Shown here piece by piece: positions 11,812 to 24,050 of a stretch of DNA of 64,000 bases. Source of the DNA: Lotus japonicus (lineage: Eukaryota; Streptophyta; Magnoliopsida; Fabales; Fabaceae); NCBI RefSeq assembly GCF_012489685.1, contig NC_080041.1, forward strand, positions 106,733,760-106,797,759, written 5' to 3'. The translations under genes were made by a program, and so were the position numbers. Below the pieces are notes generated by a model that was given only the letters and a program-made list of their open reading frames with translations, did not search any database and had not been told where the DNA came from. The first letter of the stretch is position 1. Each line of letters opens with the position of its first letter.

Positions 11812-13275
11812 GCCTAAATGTTTCCCTAAATGTTTCAGCCGACTTCACATTGGTCCCTAAACTTCTAAAATGCCTTCCGCGGTCCCTGAATGTAGCAAAA
11901 CTCATTCATGTTAGTCCCTCGGTTAAAAAAAAAGTTGACGGACGTTAACAAATTTATTTTTTATAATTTTTTTTGCCTAGGTGGACTTCCTACGTGGAAT
12001 TGGAATCTGAGAAAACATTTAGACGTCAAATTAGTCCCTCAATGTGGCAAACTAGTCCCCAATGTGAAAAAAAAAAAATTTCTATCACCTCCAAATTCTG
12101 ATTCAGATCCAAAAATCTTCCAACTTCATCACAAATTGAACCCAAAAAACTTCAACAATGAGGTAATTTTCACGATGAGAGCTTCCAACTCATCCTCTTT
12201 AGATTTTTTCTCTCCAGACCCCCATCTTCTTCTTGTTGCAATCTCAAAGTTCTCAACTTTCTTACTTCCCATAAGAGTGAAATCCAACATCTCCACTCCC
12301 TATTTCCCACCTTCTCCAACATGTACGATAAAAAAAACATACCCAAAAAGCAGAACAAGTTCATCATCTTACAAAAGTTATGTTGAAAGTGAAAAGGAGA
12401 ACTTACTCTTCGTAGGAGATCAACAAAAATATCAAGACAGAGTGACATTTGTCAAGAAAAAACATCATTTTTTTTCCATTCTTCAAATACCCAATTCATG
12501 ATATATTCAAGAAAAGAAGGCCGAGTAAAAGAATGAAATTTTGTAAACATACAACCCATTGAAGCAAAGATACAAACATGTAAAGTGCGATTTTGAGAAG
12601 GATATGCAAGATCTTCACTCTCACCTCCGTCCCCACCAATAGACGATGGTGTAGAGTTTGTGCGAATTGTGAATTTACAATTTAGAGACCAAGATGAAGG
12701 GTTTAGGGGAAAATGTTACAGGACGTGAAGCTATGATTATTCTCCCTCAAGTACCCTGGCCAGCAGTGCATGGCGAAGTGATACCTCTTTTCGGATCCCT
12801 CCCGACTCGAATCCAACCGTGCGGGTTGGAGTAGCTGGATTTGGACCCTCCGAATCTGAGATCTGATTTGTGGAAGAAGATGAAGGTTGAGAGAGGTTGG
12901 TGTTGGTGGAAGAGGGTTTCGGTGGTGGTGGTGGTGTTGGGTGAGAGGGGGGATTTGGTGGTGGTGGCAGTGGTGCTTGGTGGGGTTCTGATTTTGAAGG
13001 TTAGGTTGAGAGAAAGAAGATGAAGGTTGAGGGAGGAGGAGGAAGAAGATGAAGTTTCATTTTCTTCATTTTTTGGGGGAAAATAAATAATTTCCACATC
13101 AGCATTCTTGGATGGAAAAAAATTCCACATCACGGATTCCCTTAACGTCCGTCAAATTTTTTTAACCCAAGGACTACCGTGAATAGATTTTGTCACATTC
13201 AGGGACCGCGAGAGGCATTTTAGAAGTTTAGGGACCAATGTGAAGTCGGCTGGCACATTCAGGGACTAAGTTGGC
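11812..13275. mobile_element. Non-autonomous MULE-like element with long inverted repeats
   Basis: About 150 bases at the left (from 11812) return as an inverted copy at the right (to about 13275): the segment starting AGCCGACTTCACATTGG at about 11838 pairs with 13220-13255, and the block containing GACGGACGTTAAC at 11937 pairs with the region around 13145. The interior is CT/GA-rich and carries gene-like fragments but no transposase. The structure matches the better preserved element at 43668, which has a 10-bp target duplication; here no clear duplication is visible, so the outer limits are approximate. Confidence 0.65.
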
Positions 13276-14441
13276 TATCTCCTCTTTCTTCGAAGTTTCT
13301 TTGCTTTTATCATCAGATCATACACATTGCCAAACCATTGTCGTTGTACACTTTGTCATCGTGTCTGTTTGAATTTTTAAATTTAATGTGCATTTACATT
13401 AAAGTTAACGTGTTAAATTTTTTCTTTTATAATTTGTGTTTAATTCAAGGAAAATTTTATAAGACACGAGGAACCCATCCACGAAAGTCACGACAATGAA
13501 CATTTCAATTGTTTGTTGATTAATTACCTGATTTTCTTCTATCCTCAAATTTATTTTAACCAACTTTGATTGGTTAGATTGCCCAATCGTGCTACTCGTG
13601 TCTATTTTTCTTCGTGCCCTGTAGCTTTGCTCTTAATTCAATGTATTAAATTCTAACTTTTCCGTTAATACATTAAATGTTGCTAAAAAGAGTAGGTAAA
13701 ACGAACGTATTTTGATTATGAAATGAGAGAAAGGAAGAAAATAGACGAAATATATCCGTCACAGAAACATATAAGTAAGAAGAAAATCAATTAGGCTTAT
13801 ATCATAAATATGAATTTTCATTGAGATTTATATCCTGTTTGGATCAACAAAATTGTCTTCAAATATTACTTTTTTTCTTGAATAGTATCCCATCACTACA
13901 ATACGAACAACCGACCAACAAAAAAACTTCCTACACTGTTTCATCCAACAAAGAAAGAAAGAGATTTACTTTTTTGACTATGTTTGTGACACCTTTATTC
14001 CTTGTAAGCAGCAATTTGCTATAGCCTTGGTAATTGCGAAAAGGAGATGACCCCAAGCCTAAGATTCCATCTCTTATAAATTAAGCCTCCTTGATTAATT
14101 AATTACTATCATATGAATGATCATAATCATAGTAAGATTATGACAAATCTTCTGAGTGAGAATTGATTTCCATATAATTTATTGTATTTGTAGCAAATAC
14201 ATGCTAACTTTAGAAAAATATGAGAGTTAATTAAGGAAGAACTCAGTTAAATTTATCCGTGATTTGTCTAAATCAAGTCAAATACACATGAAATAAATCT
14301 TAAGAAATTAGATACTTTAATAGTTATTGTTTATTAAGGTTAAATATGGGAGTAATAAATACTTAATGATTCATGAGAAAGTTTAGGTTAAATAACTGAT
14401 CTTTCAATCATATTAAAGATAAATGAGTTAAAATTTCTATA
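13276..14441. other. AT-rich intergenic region, no gene seen
   Basis: No coding region, repeat or RNA gene that I can support. Confidence 0.5.
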
Positions 14442-15326
14442 TTTTATTTAGGCTTAATACATCAGAAGGCCCCTGTAATTAAAAAGGGAATCAAATTCAG
14501 GGCCTAGAAAATTTTTGCATCAAATTAGGTCCCTAAAAATATTTTTTTAATTCAATTAAGGCCAGAGTGTGCCAGCTCTCAATTTTATCTCAGTCATTAA
14601 TTCCACGTGGCTTTTATTATTATTTTTTAATTAAATAAATAATTAAAAATAATTTTTAATTCCAACTCAATTAAATAATCAGAAAAAAAATTAAAAATCT
14701 TTTTTTAATAAAAAAAACTAAAACCATTTTGTTAATCCTAAACTTAAAAAACCTAAATTATCTTCATCCTCATCTCCAGAATATTCCACCATGAACAAAC
14801 CCATTGATCTTCATCATCCCACATCAGGAAAATGAAAAGGGAAGAGAATGAGAGTTAGAGATCGAAACGACGAAGTCTTAGGGGAGAAGAAGAAAGAGGA
14901 AGAAGTTGGGGAGTGTGGCTTCTTGGGATGTGCGTCAGATCTGGGTTTTCTGCAAGCTGAAAGTGTTCAAAGGAATCATGGTTCTGCTTGTGATTGAGGG
15001 AGAGGGTTGATTCCAGATCTGAAATCCAAACCAAGAAACAAAGCAATTAAGGAGGAAATGAAGCAGCAAACCCAAACCCAAAGCAAGAAAGCAAACCCAC
15101 CACCACCCCCCTTCAAAAATTGGGGCTGACAGTGGTCAACAGAGAAACAAAATTGCCCCCGTTCAGTCACGGTTTGATCGAGTCTTGGAACAGTGGCACG
15201 GTGGAGGTGCTTTCGGCGAATGGGCGAGAAGGAAATTTTATATCCAGGGTTCAATTTGGGATTGGGTTCAATTTGGGGATTTGTTATAGGGATTATTAGA
15301 TTAGATTAGGTTAGATTATTAGATTA

Positions 15327-18173
15327 GTTTATGTAACACCCCAATTTCTCAACTGAGGAGTCACATTAGTAACCTAACAAAGTCTAAGGACCAATCTGCA
15401 ATCCCTAAAAACCAAGGGAATTTTTTTTCTGTAAAACAACTAAACACTTCGGCTAAAAGGTTGGAAACATACCATAACTTTATTTAGATAACTTGTTTCC
15501 CGATATACAGTAATAATAGTTTACAATACCATAAGTAAGGTTCAGAATAAACATGCGCACTTTAACAGTGGCGGAAGCAAGACTTTAATAACAGAGTTCT
15601 CATAAAGTAAAAGAGACTCCAACATAATCCACAAGAAGAGAAGCAAAGCTGCTTCTCATACCTCTACTCCACCGCTTACAACTCGATCTCCAACTCGAGT
15701 AGCTATGCCTCGGCGGAAGGATCTCCATCGCCTAATAGCGTTAAGCGCCCAAACAACAAGTAGCAAATAGAAAGGGTTAACTCCATGCAATTACCATGTA
15801 TAAAAGAGAAAAATCATGCTGTTCGAATTTAATTACCTGGCATGGTAAATAACTAGCAACATAACTCAACTCATATATCAACAACTTAAACATAAATCGG
15901 ACTCAGATAATAATAACCTCAACAATGTAACATCAAATCAGATATCAATAAACCAATACGAAAATCCAACAACATAGGGTCATGTGTTAGTTCCCTATAA
16001 TGCAACTATATGCTGCTAACAAAATGGATCGATCAATATCGTCTCTCAAGACGGGACAATGATAGGACACACCTCCTCATCGCCACTTATAACGTCATAC
16101 ATGACGGGACAATCATAGGACACACCTCCTAATCGCCACTTAACGTCACACAAGACGGGACAATCATAGGACACACCTCCTGATCGCCACTTAGCATCTC
16201 GCAAGATGGGACAATGATAGGACACACCTCCTCATCGCCACTTGACTCAAGCCCTATATGCCAAGTCAGACAATAACAAAGCCCACCCAAGGACCAATCC
16301 AAAGTAACCACATGTTCCATCCACTAGGAAGCAGTAACGACAGAAACCAGTAAACGGCCGAAGCCTCTCAAAAAACATTTTCCAAATTCAGCATAATAAT
16401 CATCATCATCTGCCAATCAATATAAACATCTTCATCTCAAACACAGGCAGTGCGATAAAAGCATGCAAGACTCAAAGACGCTCTAAAACCGAGTTACCCT
16501 TACCTTCGTGAGTAGAAGTTGGGCATGGAAATTGCGAACCTAGAACAAAGAAAACACAATCATCAACACAAGCTTCACTAGGAGCAACACGATCTACTAA
16601 TACTAATCGAAATCGTAAAGAAAGCCTCTAAAGCTTCAGAGATCCTATTTAGGCACAAATTGACAACGGAGACTTCGTTCGCTAAAACGAGCATAACTCG
16701 AGCTACAGAACTCAGAATGACACGAAACCGGCGCCAAAATTTCGACAATTGAAAGAGCTACGCAATGGCTCAGGTCATAGAGACCCAAAAATTATTTTTG
16801 GACACGGTACCCAAGCAATTAGGTTTCGGCCACTATGGAAAATAGGGTTTTCGAACTTTTTCTTCGATCTAAATCAATTCACAAGGTAGTTTTAGGGTAA
16901 AACTAAGGCAAAGAAATTGTCGGAACAATTTTCGGACAATCGGGTCGAAATACGACTATCCAGGGGCATTTTGGTCCAAAATAAAGGCTCAAAACTTCAA
17001 AGTTATCAGTTCGGAAAACAAATTTGACAGCATTGATCCTCATGACATCCGTGACAACAAATCCTAAAGGCACGAAGTCAGATTACAGCTTTTCGACAAT
17101 AAAGTTTCGAAATGTGCGACTAATGGGGTTTTGAATCAATTTTTCAGATCTTGGACAACTGAATCGCAATCGGCGATTACTGACAGAGGTTTTAGACTCA
17201 TGGGAACATAAGGAACATAACCCAACCAAGAAATCAAGGAAATCGGACAATTTTAGAAAAAGCTCAAAACTGTGAGCACAGAAACGACTTCAGAAACGCA
17301 ACAGAAACAGTAAACAGAGGTAGGATTCATGCTAGTTACCTCAATACCTAGAAGTAGGGACGAACTGCACGAAGATTGGTCAAGTTTTCGCGAAAATTTC
17401 TCCTCTCCTCCTCTCTCCTTGCTCGCGGCCTTGAATGGGTGAGAATGAAGAGATTTTGCTTTTTCGAGCTATTTATAGGCAGGTGAAATCGCGGGAAAAT
17501 GAAAATTTCGCGATTCCGATTTTTGCAGCACGTCCACCGAGGAATTCTAAGAGAGATTCTGGCGTCAGAATTCCAGAACTCAAAACAATTATCTATGATT
17601 TGGGAAAAACGATATCTAAAATCCCAAAGGCGGTGTAAGTTAATCTGTCCCGTTAAACTACTTTTTGCTGTGATGCTCAGACGACAAAACTTCCTTCTGA
17701 AGAAAGATTGGAAATGTCAAAACAAATCTGGCAACGCGGACGGAAACTTCGTTAGAAGTCCCGAATAGAAAAAGTCTTCATCCATCGCTCGAATCTAGGG
17801 TTTCGAAGCAAGGAAATTAGCGTCGTCGGACTTCCGAAAAGTGAATACTATCGTGCGTACAGTCCAGAGTTCCGAAATGAAACGCTGGTCGAAGGAAAAA
17901 TAAAGAAAATCTTTAAATTTTCCCAGGATTCGAAATCTCACTTAAAACGTTGCTCTAAAGCGAAATTAGCCTATTCTGGACACGCTTGCCATAAGGCGGG
18001 TGTGCAGACGACTCGCTCTAATTCCTAAAATGACTACGCAACATTCCTCAAGCAATTCCTGAACTTTCTTCTTCATTAATCTTTCTCAAATATCAAACTC
18101 CTGTCACGCTTACACTGATTCTACGCGTGAGTCGGAAATTAGCTTGTTCTGAAAATCCAGGTCTTACAGTTTA
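15327..18173. mobile_element. Solo LTR (2837 bp) with 5-bp target duplication
   Basis: The block 15332-18168 begins TGTAACACCCC and ends GGTCTTACA, so it has TG...CA ends with a short terminal inverted repeat (TGTAA/TTACA). GTTTA directly flanks it on both sides (15327-15331 and 18169-18173), the 5-bp duplication of an LTR retrotransposon. No gag-pol, primer-binding site or second LTR copy was seen inside, so it is either a large solo LTR or a small non-autonomous retroelement. It interrupts the MULE at 14451-18474, so it is the younger insertion. Confidence 0.75.
16050..16246. repeat. Four tandem copies of a 51-53 bp unit inside the LTR
   Basis: The motif GACGGGACAATGATAGGACA starts at 16050, 16103, 16154 and 16205 with small changes, each unit ending in ATCGCCACTT. 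The array lies wholly within the solo LTR and is probably a family feature rather than a gene. Confidence 0.85.
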
Positions 18174-18483
18174 TTAGTTAGATGATTAGTTTGTTTAGTT
18201 AAGGATTATTAGATTAGGTTATTTAGTAAGTTTTTAATTTTTTTTTCTGATTATTTAATTGAGTTGGAATTAAAAATAATTTTTAATTATTTTTTAATTA
18301 AAAAATAATAATAAAAGTCACGTGGAATTGATGACTGAGATAAAATTGAGAGCTGACACACTTTGACCTTAATTGAATTAAAAAAAATTTAGGGACCCAA
18401 TTTGATGCAAACATTTTTTAGGCCCTGGATTTGATTTCCTTTACAATTACTTGAGTCTTCTGATGTATTAAGTCTTTTATTTA

Positions 18484-19338
18484 TAAAAAATCGTATTGAT
18501 AAATTAAGTTCCGGGTTTGTATAACCCACATGGGTCTTCTATTTTTTGGTGAATGGGAAAAACCCAAATGGTTCATTTAAACATTATGTTTTATATTAAG
18601 AATCATTAAAAATATTCTTAAGGGATCACATTAAAAAATATCTAATGGAGTATTTAATTAGTGAGCTCCAATCAATAAAAACAATGACCTTTTTATTTCT
18701 CACTCTCTTTGTCCTGTTCTTGTTTTTGGACAATATATTTGGTTTGAAATAACAGGCAATTTATCATTTCCCTGTATTTTTCTTGTCTTTTATCTGTTTA
18801 GTTCTTTTGTTTGTAATTGAAGCCGTTCTAGTTCATGAAAGATGAGTTGCATGGTTTTGAGGGGGATTTTGGCGTTTCTTTCCAACATATGAAACATGTC
18901 CTCCTTATCCATATATAGCTTCCACTCCCGGTTCACACATACAACAAACAAGTACCATATCCATATATTAGATCAATTTCCTTATAATAATTTGATAATC
19001 ATCATTTTGCCCACCAAATTAGTACTTGTATTACTAATTCAACCTAATCAACGTGATTCTCTCTCTCACACAGTCATGGTCCCAATTTGGATGGATCCAA
19101 AGTGGTTTGTCCTTTAGAAGGGTTAAAAATAAGTAACCCGAGATGAAAAAAGGGTTCTCAAAATATGAGACCAAGAGAAGTCTAGGAATTAGTTTCTATT
19201 TAATTGATTGAAAAAAACAAGTTAGAGGGGTTCTAGCAGCAGCCAGTCAGATCAAACCTAGAGCTTAATTAAAAGTGACACAAATAGGCCAAATTTGGAA
19301 GAGCTTATTTGAGCTTATTTGACAACATAAGCCCTTAT
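18484..19338. other. AT-rich intergenic region, no gene seen
   Basis: No supported gene or bounded repeat. Confidence 0.5.
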
Positions 19339-19567
19339 GCTAGTGTTTGGGAGGGCTTATGCAAATAGCTTATGATCTGCCATAAGCTATTTTCAGCTTA
19401 TTTTCATAAGCTACTCAGGATAGCTTATGAAAAACAGCTTATGCTTATATCCAGCTTATTTTTAATTTATTTCAATAAATTTTCAAAAATAGCTTATGAA
19501 TAAGCGCTTATGTCATAAGCGCTTATGACCATAAGTGCTTAATTAAGCTGTTTTTCCAAACGGAGCC
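19339..19567. mobile_element. hAT-like MITE rich in AGCTTATG motifs
   Basis: The ends pair imperfectly: the left reads around GTGTTTGGGAGGGCTTATG and the right, inverted, GGCTCCGTTTGGAAAAAC. The interior repeats AGCTTATG/CATAAGCT many times in both orientations, a style common in plant hAT-type MITEs. No clear 8-bp duplication, so the borders are approximate. Confidence 0.5.
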
Positions 19568-20908
19568 ATAATGCATGGGGAAAGATCTTTCATGAAACTG
19601 AATCATCAAACACAATTGTTTAGCACCTTGCTAACCCACCCAAAAATGGAAATTTTGCATTCATGGGGAAGTGAAAAAGATATGTCATGTGGCTGCTATA
19701 GTGCCTAGCTACCTCTATTACAACTTACAAGTGTTGGAAGATGTATCTTTTAGAATTCATTTCAATTCATTCACACACTCACTCTATATATTATATGCAT
19801 GACTTTCTTATAGTCATGTATATATAAATTTATATGTTTTATAAACTAACTGCGGATTCTCCACAACGAATATTAAAAAGCGAGAATATTGACTTGGATA
19901 TCGTCAAATCTCTATAAAAATCCAACGTATCTTTACTTTGATAGAATTAATTTCTTACATATGGTGCTCAAATATGACTATAGCTTTGTTTCAATTTGTT
20001 AGCATTTTTCATTTATCCGGTATTTAATTATTATGTACAACTAGCTACTTTTTCATTATTTTTTTAAATCAAATGGTACTATAAAGCTGATTTGGTAATA
20101 ACATATATATCACTTTTTCAGAAGATTGTGTGTTTAATTTTTACTGTTGATGTGATGACTATGTTAGTGAGTGATCTATAAGTACCCGTACAAGCAACTT
20201 ATGATCCTAGACGCATGTTATCACCTATAATAGTAACCGCAGTCGAACTTACCAAAACTTTAAAACACGTGAAAGCAAAAACAAAATTTAAAAGATAAGT
20301 GATACACTAGATTGTTTCTCAATATTACACCTTTGGCTGCGGAAAAATGTCATTAAGCAAATAGTAAAAACTACATTAATTATCACATAATAAACCTTCT
20401 AGTCCTCATATAGATGCACACAATTAGTAATATCAGCTTAACCTTTGATGTCATAACGACATGCAAATTAAGTAAACAATTACACCCAATACTTCTTTCA
20501 ACACGTCGATACAATTGGAGCACTACAAATACTATAAATTTTGATCATATCCATCGACGGAGAAATATATAACTTAATTTCATGTAGCATACCACTTTGG
20601 CTTCTTGAAATAGTACAAATTTCCCTGATGCTTCCTTCCCATATATATCCACGTAACACTCATAAAGGGTGCATGAATTCCGTTCCATGGCTAACAAGTG
20701 ATTGGTTCTATCTCTCTTAAATACCTTGGATCATGTCTATGATGATAATTAAGAATCTATAGTTGTTGCATGTTTGGAAATTCTTCTGTTCTAAAGACAA
20801 AATCAATCCTGGGAAAATATAATGTTGATGTGATCCCAAGTGTAAGAATTAATTCTGAGGAAAAAAAGAAGCTGATCCAAACCTGCTATGTCTAGCCAAT
20901 TCCAAGGA
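19568..20908. other. Intergenic, downstream of the Dof gene
   Basis: AT-rich; no gene recognised. The part nearest 20908 will include the Dof 3' untranslated region; I cannot place its end. Confidence 0.45.
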
Positions 20909-22310
20909 TCACAAGTAGTGGTTCGGCGAGGGAGCAAAGCTAGGAGCTTCTTCACTCCATGCATTGCCACTTCCATTATTCCAAAATGGATCATTTCCTG
21001 AAATACTCAAGAGATTTTTTGGCAAATTCAACCCTTCATTTCCTTCCACTTTTACAGTGTTATCATGCTGAGGCATCACCATCCCACTCACACTAGAAGA
21101 ATCTATTGCCTTAGAACTATTAAACCTTCCTCCATGATCAGCATTGTTTTCTCCACCAAACTGAAACAACCCAATTTGCGGTTCCACATTAGTTAAGAAA
21201 GGGAACTGGTGATGCTGCTGCTGTTGCTGCTGACTCTGATGCTGATGATGAATTTGTTGTAAATTTGGCAACCTCCATTGCTCACCAAGGCCATTTGGCG
21301 ACAACAAAGATCCACCATTGTTACCACTTGATGAACCCACACCAATTTGAAACTCACCAATATCACTTCCACTACTAGTACCATTGCCATTTCTTGTCCC
21401 AAAATGTGAACCAATATTCCCAGAAACATAGTCACTATTATAATGTTGTAAAGATGCCAAGAATGGAAATTGGGTTGTTGGTGTTTGAGTTTGCAAATGA
21501 CCAACCATAGCATTAGTGGAGATTCCATTAGAAGAAGAGTTAGCACTTGTAGAGCTAGAACCATTATTAGCACCTTGGCGATGATCAGATTTCATAGGAG
21601 ACTTTGAGTTGTTTCCTTTGCTTCTCTTGTTCCTTCTGCAGCCACCTCCAACTGGAACATTTCTCAGCGCACCCCCTCTGGTCCAGTACCGGCGGCATGT
21701 CTTGCAGAAGTGGCGTGGCTGTGAGAGATTGTAGTTATTGTAGTAACAGAACTTGGTATTGGTGGATTCACACCGCGGACACTTGAGTGTTGCATCAGGC
21801 TGGTGTATCTTGGCTAACCTAGCTCGATCCGCCATTGATCCTGGTCTGATAGAGCCCTGGTAGCCGCCGCCAGTACCACCACCACCTCCAACTATGTCAG
21901 TTGAAGGTGGTGGTTGTGGCGGCGGCGGTCGTGGTGAATTTTGCTGGGGGAAAATTCCGACTTGCTGATTATTAGGTTGCTGTGATTCAGCAAAAAAGTG
22001 TAAGAAAACAAAAATGAGAAAAAAAATAAAGAAGCTAAATAATTGAATATTTGTGTGTACGTTCATAAGGTATATTCAAGGGGAAAAAAGATTGATAAAG
22101 TGTGAAGGAATATTTTTGTTTGTGATTAACTATATATGTTCTTAGCTTTATTGATGAAGAAGCTATAATTAAAGAAAGAAGAAATTAAGGAAAGGAAATA
22201 TGGAAGAGAATGAATGAAAGAATTATATAATTCATGATTAATTTGATGATTACCTGTTGTTGTGGCCAGTTGGGTGGATCTAGGTAGATTGGAAGGGACG
22301 GGAAGACCAT
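20909..22310 (-). CDS. Dof zinc-finger transcription factor (HCA2/Dof2.4-like)
   Basis: Plant-specific nuclear transcription factor binding AAAG core sites. Exon 1 (22254-22310) encodes [19 protein letters not shown], a conserved N-terminus of this Dof subgroup; the intron 21980-22253 has GT...AG ends, phase 0; exon 2 (20909-21979) carries the rest, 375 aa in all. The Dof domain has the C-x2-C-x21-C-x2-C zinc ligands (about C86, C89, C111, C114) in [14 protein letters not shown]...FCKTCRRYW, followed by a basic RRNKRSKG stretch that probably serves in nuclear import. Before it lies a Pro/Gly-rich linker and [13 protein letters not shown]; after it Ser/Asn-rich sequence and a His/Gln-rich tract. 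I chose the spliced start at 22310 over the intronic ATG at 22066 because exon 1 matches the subgroup. Subgroup naming is from memory of family members and less certain than the family. Confidence 0.93.
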
Positions 22311-22754
22311 GGCTGGCTGCTTGAGCTTTTCTTTTCTTTCTTTAGCAAAAGTTTGATGGGTTCTTTCTTTGGAGGTGGAGAATCACATCAACATGAGAGA
22401 GTTGCAGAGAGAAAGAGATCACCACAAGGAGAGGGAAAAGATAAAGGAGTGTTTGTGGGGGTGTGTTTTGTTTATGTTTTCATCTTTTTTTTTTCTTTTC
22501 CTTTTCTCCCCCTCTTGCATCCTCTCCCCTCTCTCTTCTTTTTGTTTGTATTTTTTTTTTTTGGGATTATTGAAGAGCACCAAACGAGTTTCTTAATCTA
22601 TAAGCACCTTCATGTTCTAATTCTTTTAATTCAACATTAACATTACAAGATAATACCATTTCTACTATTTTTTCTCTTCTCTTCCTTTCTCATTTCAGTT
22701 ACCTACACGCATTGAGTGTCAATCCAATATTCTCCTTAAAATTATTTAAGATTT
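22311..22754. other. Dof upstream region, purine/pyrimidine-rich
   Basis: On the Dof strand this is the 5' untranslated region and promoter. It has GA-rich sequence (22380-22440) and long CT/T tracts (22480-22560). No clear TATA box. The small plus-strand open frames here are compositional. Confidence 0.5.
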
Positions 22755-24050
22755 GGATTAAATAAGTTCTTGGTTTGTGAACTATAATGAATTATTGATA
22801 TTGATCTATGAACTAAATTTTCAACAAAATCAATTTGTGAACAATGAAAATAGTGAATTTTTCATCCTTCTACCTATTTAGGCACTGATGTGTCTGCTCG
22901 CGTGTCATTCCTAATTTGTTGATGTCATGTACTCTTCGGCCCAGCTATATCATCAATCGAGGTCGTGGAGAAGGAGGTGCAGTCCCACAATGTTTAGCAG
23001 CAGTCGTCCTCTGCCATATCTGGAGAGTTGAACTCCACAACGACGTATGATGGAAACCTAGGAGGGAAAGGAGAGATCGAGAACTAGAGAAGGAGAGATT
23101 GAAAGGTTGATAACTAAAGAAGGAGAGATCAAGAACCAGAGGAGAGGTCAAGAACCAAAGAAGGAGTGATCGAGAACCAAAGAAGTGGAGCGGTGAGGGT
23201 TTTGGGTCACGTAACATAGCTTCGCAGATATAATTCGGATTTCGGTAAAAGCGACGTAGGGGCATGAAGATGGTTGCTTTGGCGCGTTTTTATTCTCCTT
23301 GAGCTTTTGAAGAAGAATCCTATCTATCCTCATGCATTTCTTCATCTCGCCATAGTCGATTTCATCATCATAATCTTCATCTGCTTCTTATGTGAAATAA
23401 GTTAATTGTTGATCTAAGAGGTCGACTTTCAAAGATCTTGCCTTTGATTTTGTGATTTTTTCCTTCCTTATACCTACAAGGTGTTTGTATATGAATGTTC
23501 ACTTGTATTTGAAAAGAACATTGTTTTAATAAAATATGCATGTGTGTTTGCTTCGGCCTATATTGGCTAGGGTTTTGTTTTGATGTTGGCAGGAAAGGAA
23601 ATTTCGTGATGTTTCTAAAGCCTCCTTCGAGAGAGCGGAAATCTGGGCTCTTAGTTTGATTGTTCTAATTAAATTTTTTTTATGAATTCGAGTGTAGTGG
23701 GAGGGTTGAGTTTTTTGGATGAAGAAGGTTGTGGTTTTAGGGTCGTAAATGGTGAAGAAGAGGAAAATTTAATGCGTTTAAGGGTTGAAGATGGTGAAGA
23801 TGAAGATGATTGGGGATGAAGATGATGGGGTATGATGAAAAAATAATTAATTTTTTCCACATGAACATTTAAAAACACAGAAAATCCACATCATTTAAAA
23901 CTTAACACGGGCAAATCAACATCTAAATGAGTAGAGGGTTAATACATGACTCTTTCCATGGTCAAGGTATTAGATTTCGTTTAGAATTTCATTCACGGGC
24001 CAATACCAATAATTCACTATAGTCAAGAGACAAAAAAACACACTTAACCC
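22755..24050. mobile_element. Degenerate MULE-like element with long inverted repeats
   Basis: The left end (GGATTAAATAAGTTCTTGG, from 22755) and the inverted right end (GGGTTAAGTGTG, to 24050) are related, and inner stretches pair well: TGAATTATTGATATTG at about 22789 matches the reverse of sequence around 24000. The flanks TTAAGATTT and TAAAGATTT agree at 8 of 9 bases, suggesting an aged Mutator-type duplication. No transposase; the interior (about 22940-23870) holds gene-like but unrecognised sequence. Confidence 0.6.

Larger units (their letters stand above)
14442..18483. mobile_element. Non-autonomous MULE of the 34884 family, with 9-bp target duplication
   Basis: The element spans 14451-18474 and is flanked by TTTTATTTA at 14442-14450 and 18475-18483, a perfect 9-bp duplication typical of Mutator-like transposons. 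Its inverted repeats are about 250 bases and start GGCTTAATACATCAGAAGG, the same start as the autonomous element at 34884; the right tip has one change (GTC for GCC). There is no transposase. The interior holds host-like sequence (about 14750-15290) and a 2.84-kb solo LTR (15332-18168); without the LTR the element would be about 1.2 kb. It was probably mobilised in trans by a MURA like the one at 35683. Confidence 0.88.

Noticed and set aside
11908..12501. 197-codon plus-strand open frame
   Set aside because: It spans part of the inverted repeat and the CT-rich interior of a MULE-like element; low-complexity and no domain.
16050..16246. CRISPR-like regular repeats
   Set aside because: Adjacent imperfect tandem units without spacers, inside a plant LTR.
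22353..22640. Open frames upstream of the Dof gene on the plus strand
   Set aside because: Generated by GA/CT-rich leader sequence, antisense to the Dof 5' region.
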